DNA of 64,000 bases, from the NCBI RefSeq assembly GCF_007625155.1, contig NZ_VMNK01000003.1, forward strand, positions 310,001 through 374,000. Direction: 5' to 3'. The translations under genes and the position numbers were made by a program. The notes under the pieces were generated by a model. It had not been told where the DNA came from, ran no database searches, and saw only the letters and a program-made list of their open reading frames with translations. The first letter of the stretch is position 1. Each line of letters starts with the position of its first letter. Shown one piece after another: positions 63,260 to 64,000 of this stretch. Origin of the DNA: Denitromonas halophila (GTDB taxonomy: Bacteria; Pseudomonadota; Gammaproteobacteria; Burkholderiales; Rhodocyclaceae).

Positions 63260-63862
63260 ATGTTTGACACCGTCGTTCTGGCCAGCGGCAACGCCGGCAA
63301 GCTGCGCGAATTCACGGCCCTGCTGGCGCCACTGGGCATCACCGTCCGCCCGCAGTCCGACTTCGATGTGCCCGAAGCCGACGAGCCCTATGCCACCTTC
63401 GTCGAAAATTCGCTCGGCAAGGCCCGCCACGCCGCACAGCACACCGGCCTGCCCGCGCTGGCGGATGACTCCGGCCTGTGCGTCGACGCGCTGGGCGGCG
63501 CCCCCGGCATCCACTCGGCGCGCTATGCCGGCGAACCAAAATCCGACGCCCGCAACATCGACCGCCTGATCGCCGATCTGACCGGCGAGGACGACCGCCG
63601 CGCCCGTTTCGTGTGCGTGCTGGCCCTGGTGCGCAGCGCCGACGACCCACAGCCGATCATCGCCGAGGGCGAGTGGCACGGCCGCATCCTCGACGCGCCG
63701 CGCGGCACGCACGGCTTCGGCTACGACCCGCTGTTCTGGCTCGACGACCTGCAACAAAGCGCCGCCGAACTCGACCCGGCGCTCAAGAACATGCTCAGCC
63801 ACCGCGGCAACGCCTGCCGACACCTGCTCGAACGCATCCAGGCCCTGCAGGCACAACCGTGA
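63260..63862 (+). CDS. rdgB: Non-canonical purine NTP pyrophosphatase
   Basis: A 200-residue RdgB/HAM1 enzyme that removes dITP, XTP and ITP from the nucleotide pool. Motifs: VLASGNAGKLREF, TFVENSLGKARHAAQHTGLP, ADDSGLCVDALGGAPGIHSA, GTHGFGYDPLFW and SHRGNA. Full length. Its stop overlaps the hemW start (GTGA). Confidence 0.95.
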   Translation: MFDTVVLASGNAGKLREFTALLAPLGITVRPQSDFDVPEADEPYATFVENSLGKARHAAQHTGLPALADDSGLCVDALGGAPGIHSARYAGEPKSDARNIDRLIADLTGEDDRRARFVCVLALVRSADDPQPIIAEGEWHGRILDAPRGTHGFGYDPLFWLDDLQQSAAELDPALKNMLSHRGNACRHLLERIQALQAQP

Positions 63863-64000
63863 GTGAACGCCGCATCATCCCGCTGCGCCCGCAACGCCCC
63901 ACCCCGCCGGCCACGCCACAGCTGAGCGCCCCGCCGCCGCTGTCGCTCTACATCCATTTCCCGTGGTGCGTGCGCAAGTGCCCCTACTGCGACTTCAACT
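63859..64000 (+). CDS. hemW: HemW-like radical SAM haem chaperone, partial
   Basis: The first 47 codons are seen. A Pro-rich leader is followed by LSLYIHFPWCVRKCPYCDFN, which carries the radical SAM Cys pattern CxxxCxxC. HemW was long annotated as oxygen-independent coproporphyrinogen III oxidase and acts in haem trafficking. GTG at 63859 overlaps the rdgB stop. The rest lies beyond the window. Confidence 0.9.
   Translation, partial: MSERRIIPLRPQRPTPPATPQLSAPPPLSLYIHFPWCVRKCPYCDFN

Noticed and set aside
1-64000. CRISPR arrays, tRNA or rRNA genes, prophage or intact insertion sequences
   Set aside because: I saw no regular spaced repeats, cloverleaf-like regions, rRNA signatures, transposases or phage structural genes. 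A tool-based scan could still find a short tRNA I missed.

Overview
This is a high-GC chromosomal window from a Gram-negative betaproteobacterium. The signs are outer-membrane porin, TctABC/TctDE, MlaC and BON-family genes, PEP-CTERM proteins and a yicC-kinase-phosphatase-rph-rdgB-hemW order. I infer Rhodocyclales (Azoarcus, Thauera, Denitromonas or Zoogloea relatives), but no rRNA or other marker proves it. Genes are densely packed, many overlap by ATGA or GTGA, and I see no tRNA, rRNA, CRISPR array or intact insertion sequence.

Layout. 1-6017: a partial small protein, the AzlCD amino-acid exporter, a cell-wall amidase, an MFS transporter, a PEP-CTERM protein behind a good sigma-54 site, and a DOMON-like/NamZ pair. 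6018-8100: a lower-GC accessory patch with an HNH protein between two inverted, structured repeats, then a broken small gene. 8181-15313: dihaem cytochrome c, PRPP synthetase homologue, DMT transporter, rhodanese, a NarL-type two-component pair and a run of small envelope proteins. 15454-24682: a two-domain glutaredoxin, a TIR-CHAT-TM-LysM-LysM protein, a receiver-like protein, a five-PAS GGDEF-EAL protein and a TIR protein split by an 11-base poly-G tract. 24802-34919: YitT, PEP-CTERM, bL12-like and cupin proteins, MetH behind an SAH riboswitch, an HD-GYP protein and a beta-CASP RNase.

34971-48437 looks like a tricarboxylate locus: porin, an ATP-citrate-lyase-like subunit pair, an AbrB-type permease, a periplasmic binding protein, TctD/TctE-like regulators and TctABC. 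I infer uptake of a tricarboxylate, sensing by TctDE and CoA-dependent cleavage. 48687-51570 is a binding protein/diguanylate cyclase/binding protein operon. 51770-57870 holds transporters, a hydrolase, DUF4399 and DUF1840 proteins, a polytopic membrane protein with a TIR-like tail and a thiamine-diphosphate enzyme. 58095-64000 holds a small HTH protein, a third TIR protein with four membrane segments, and the housekeeping run from yicC to hemW.

The most unusual content is a set of membrane-tethered TIR proteins (16152-18959, 23736-24682, 58412-59407, possibly 54113-55711). The first joins a TIR domain and a CHAT caspase-like protease to two extracytoplasmic LysM domains. That architecture suggests a cell-wall-sensing immune or cell-death receptor; this is inference.
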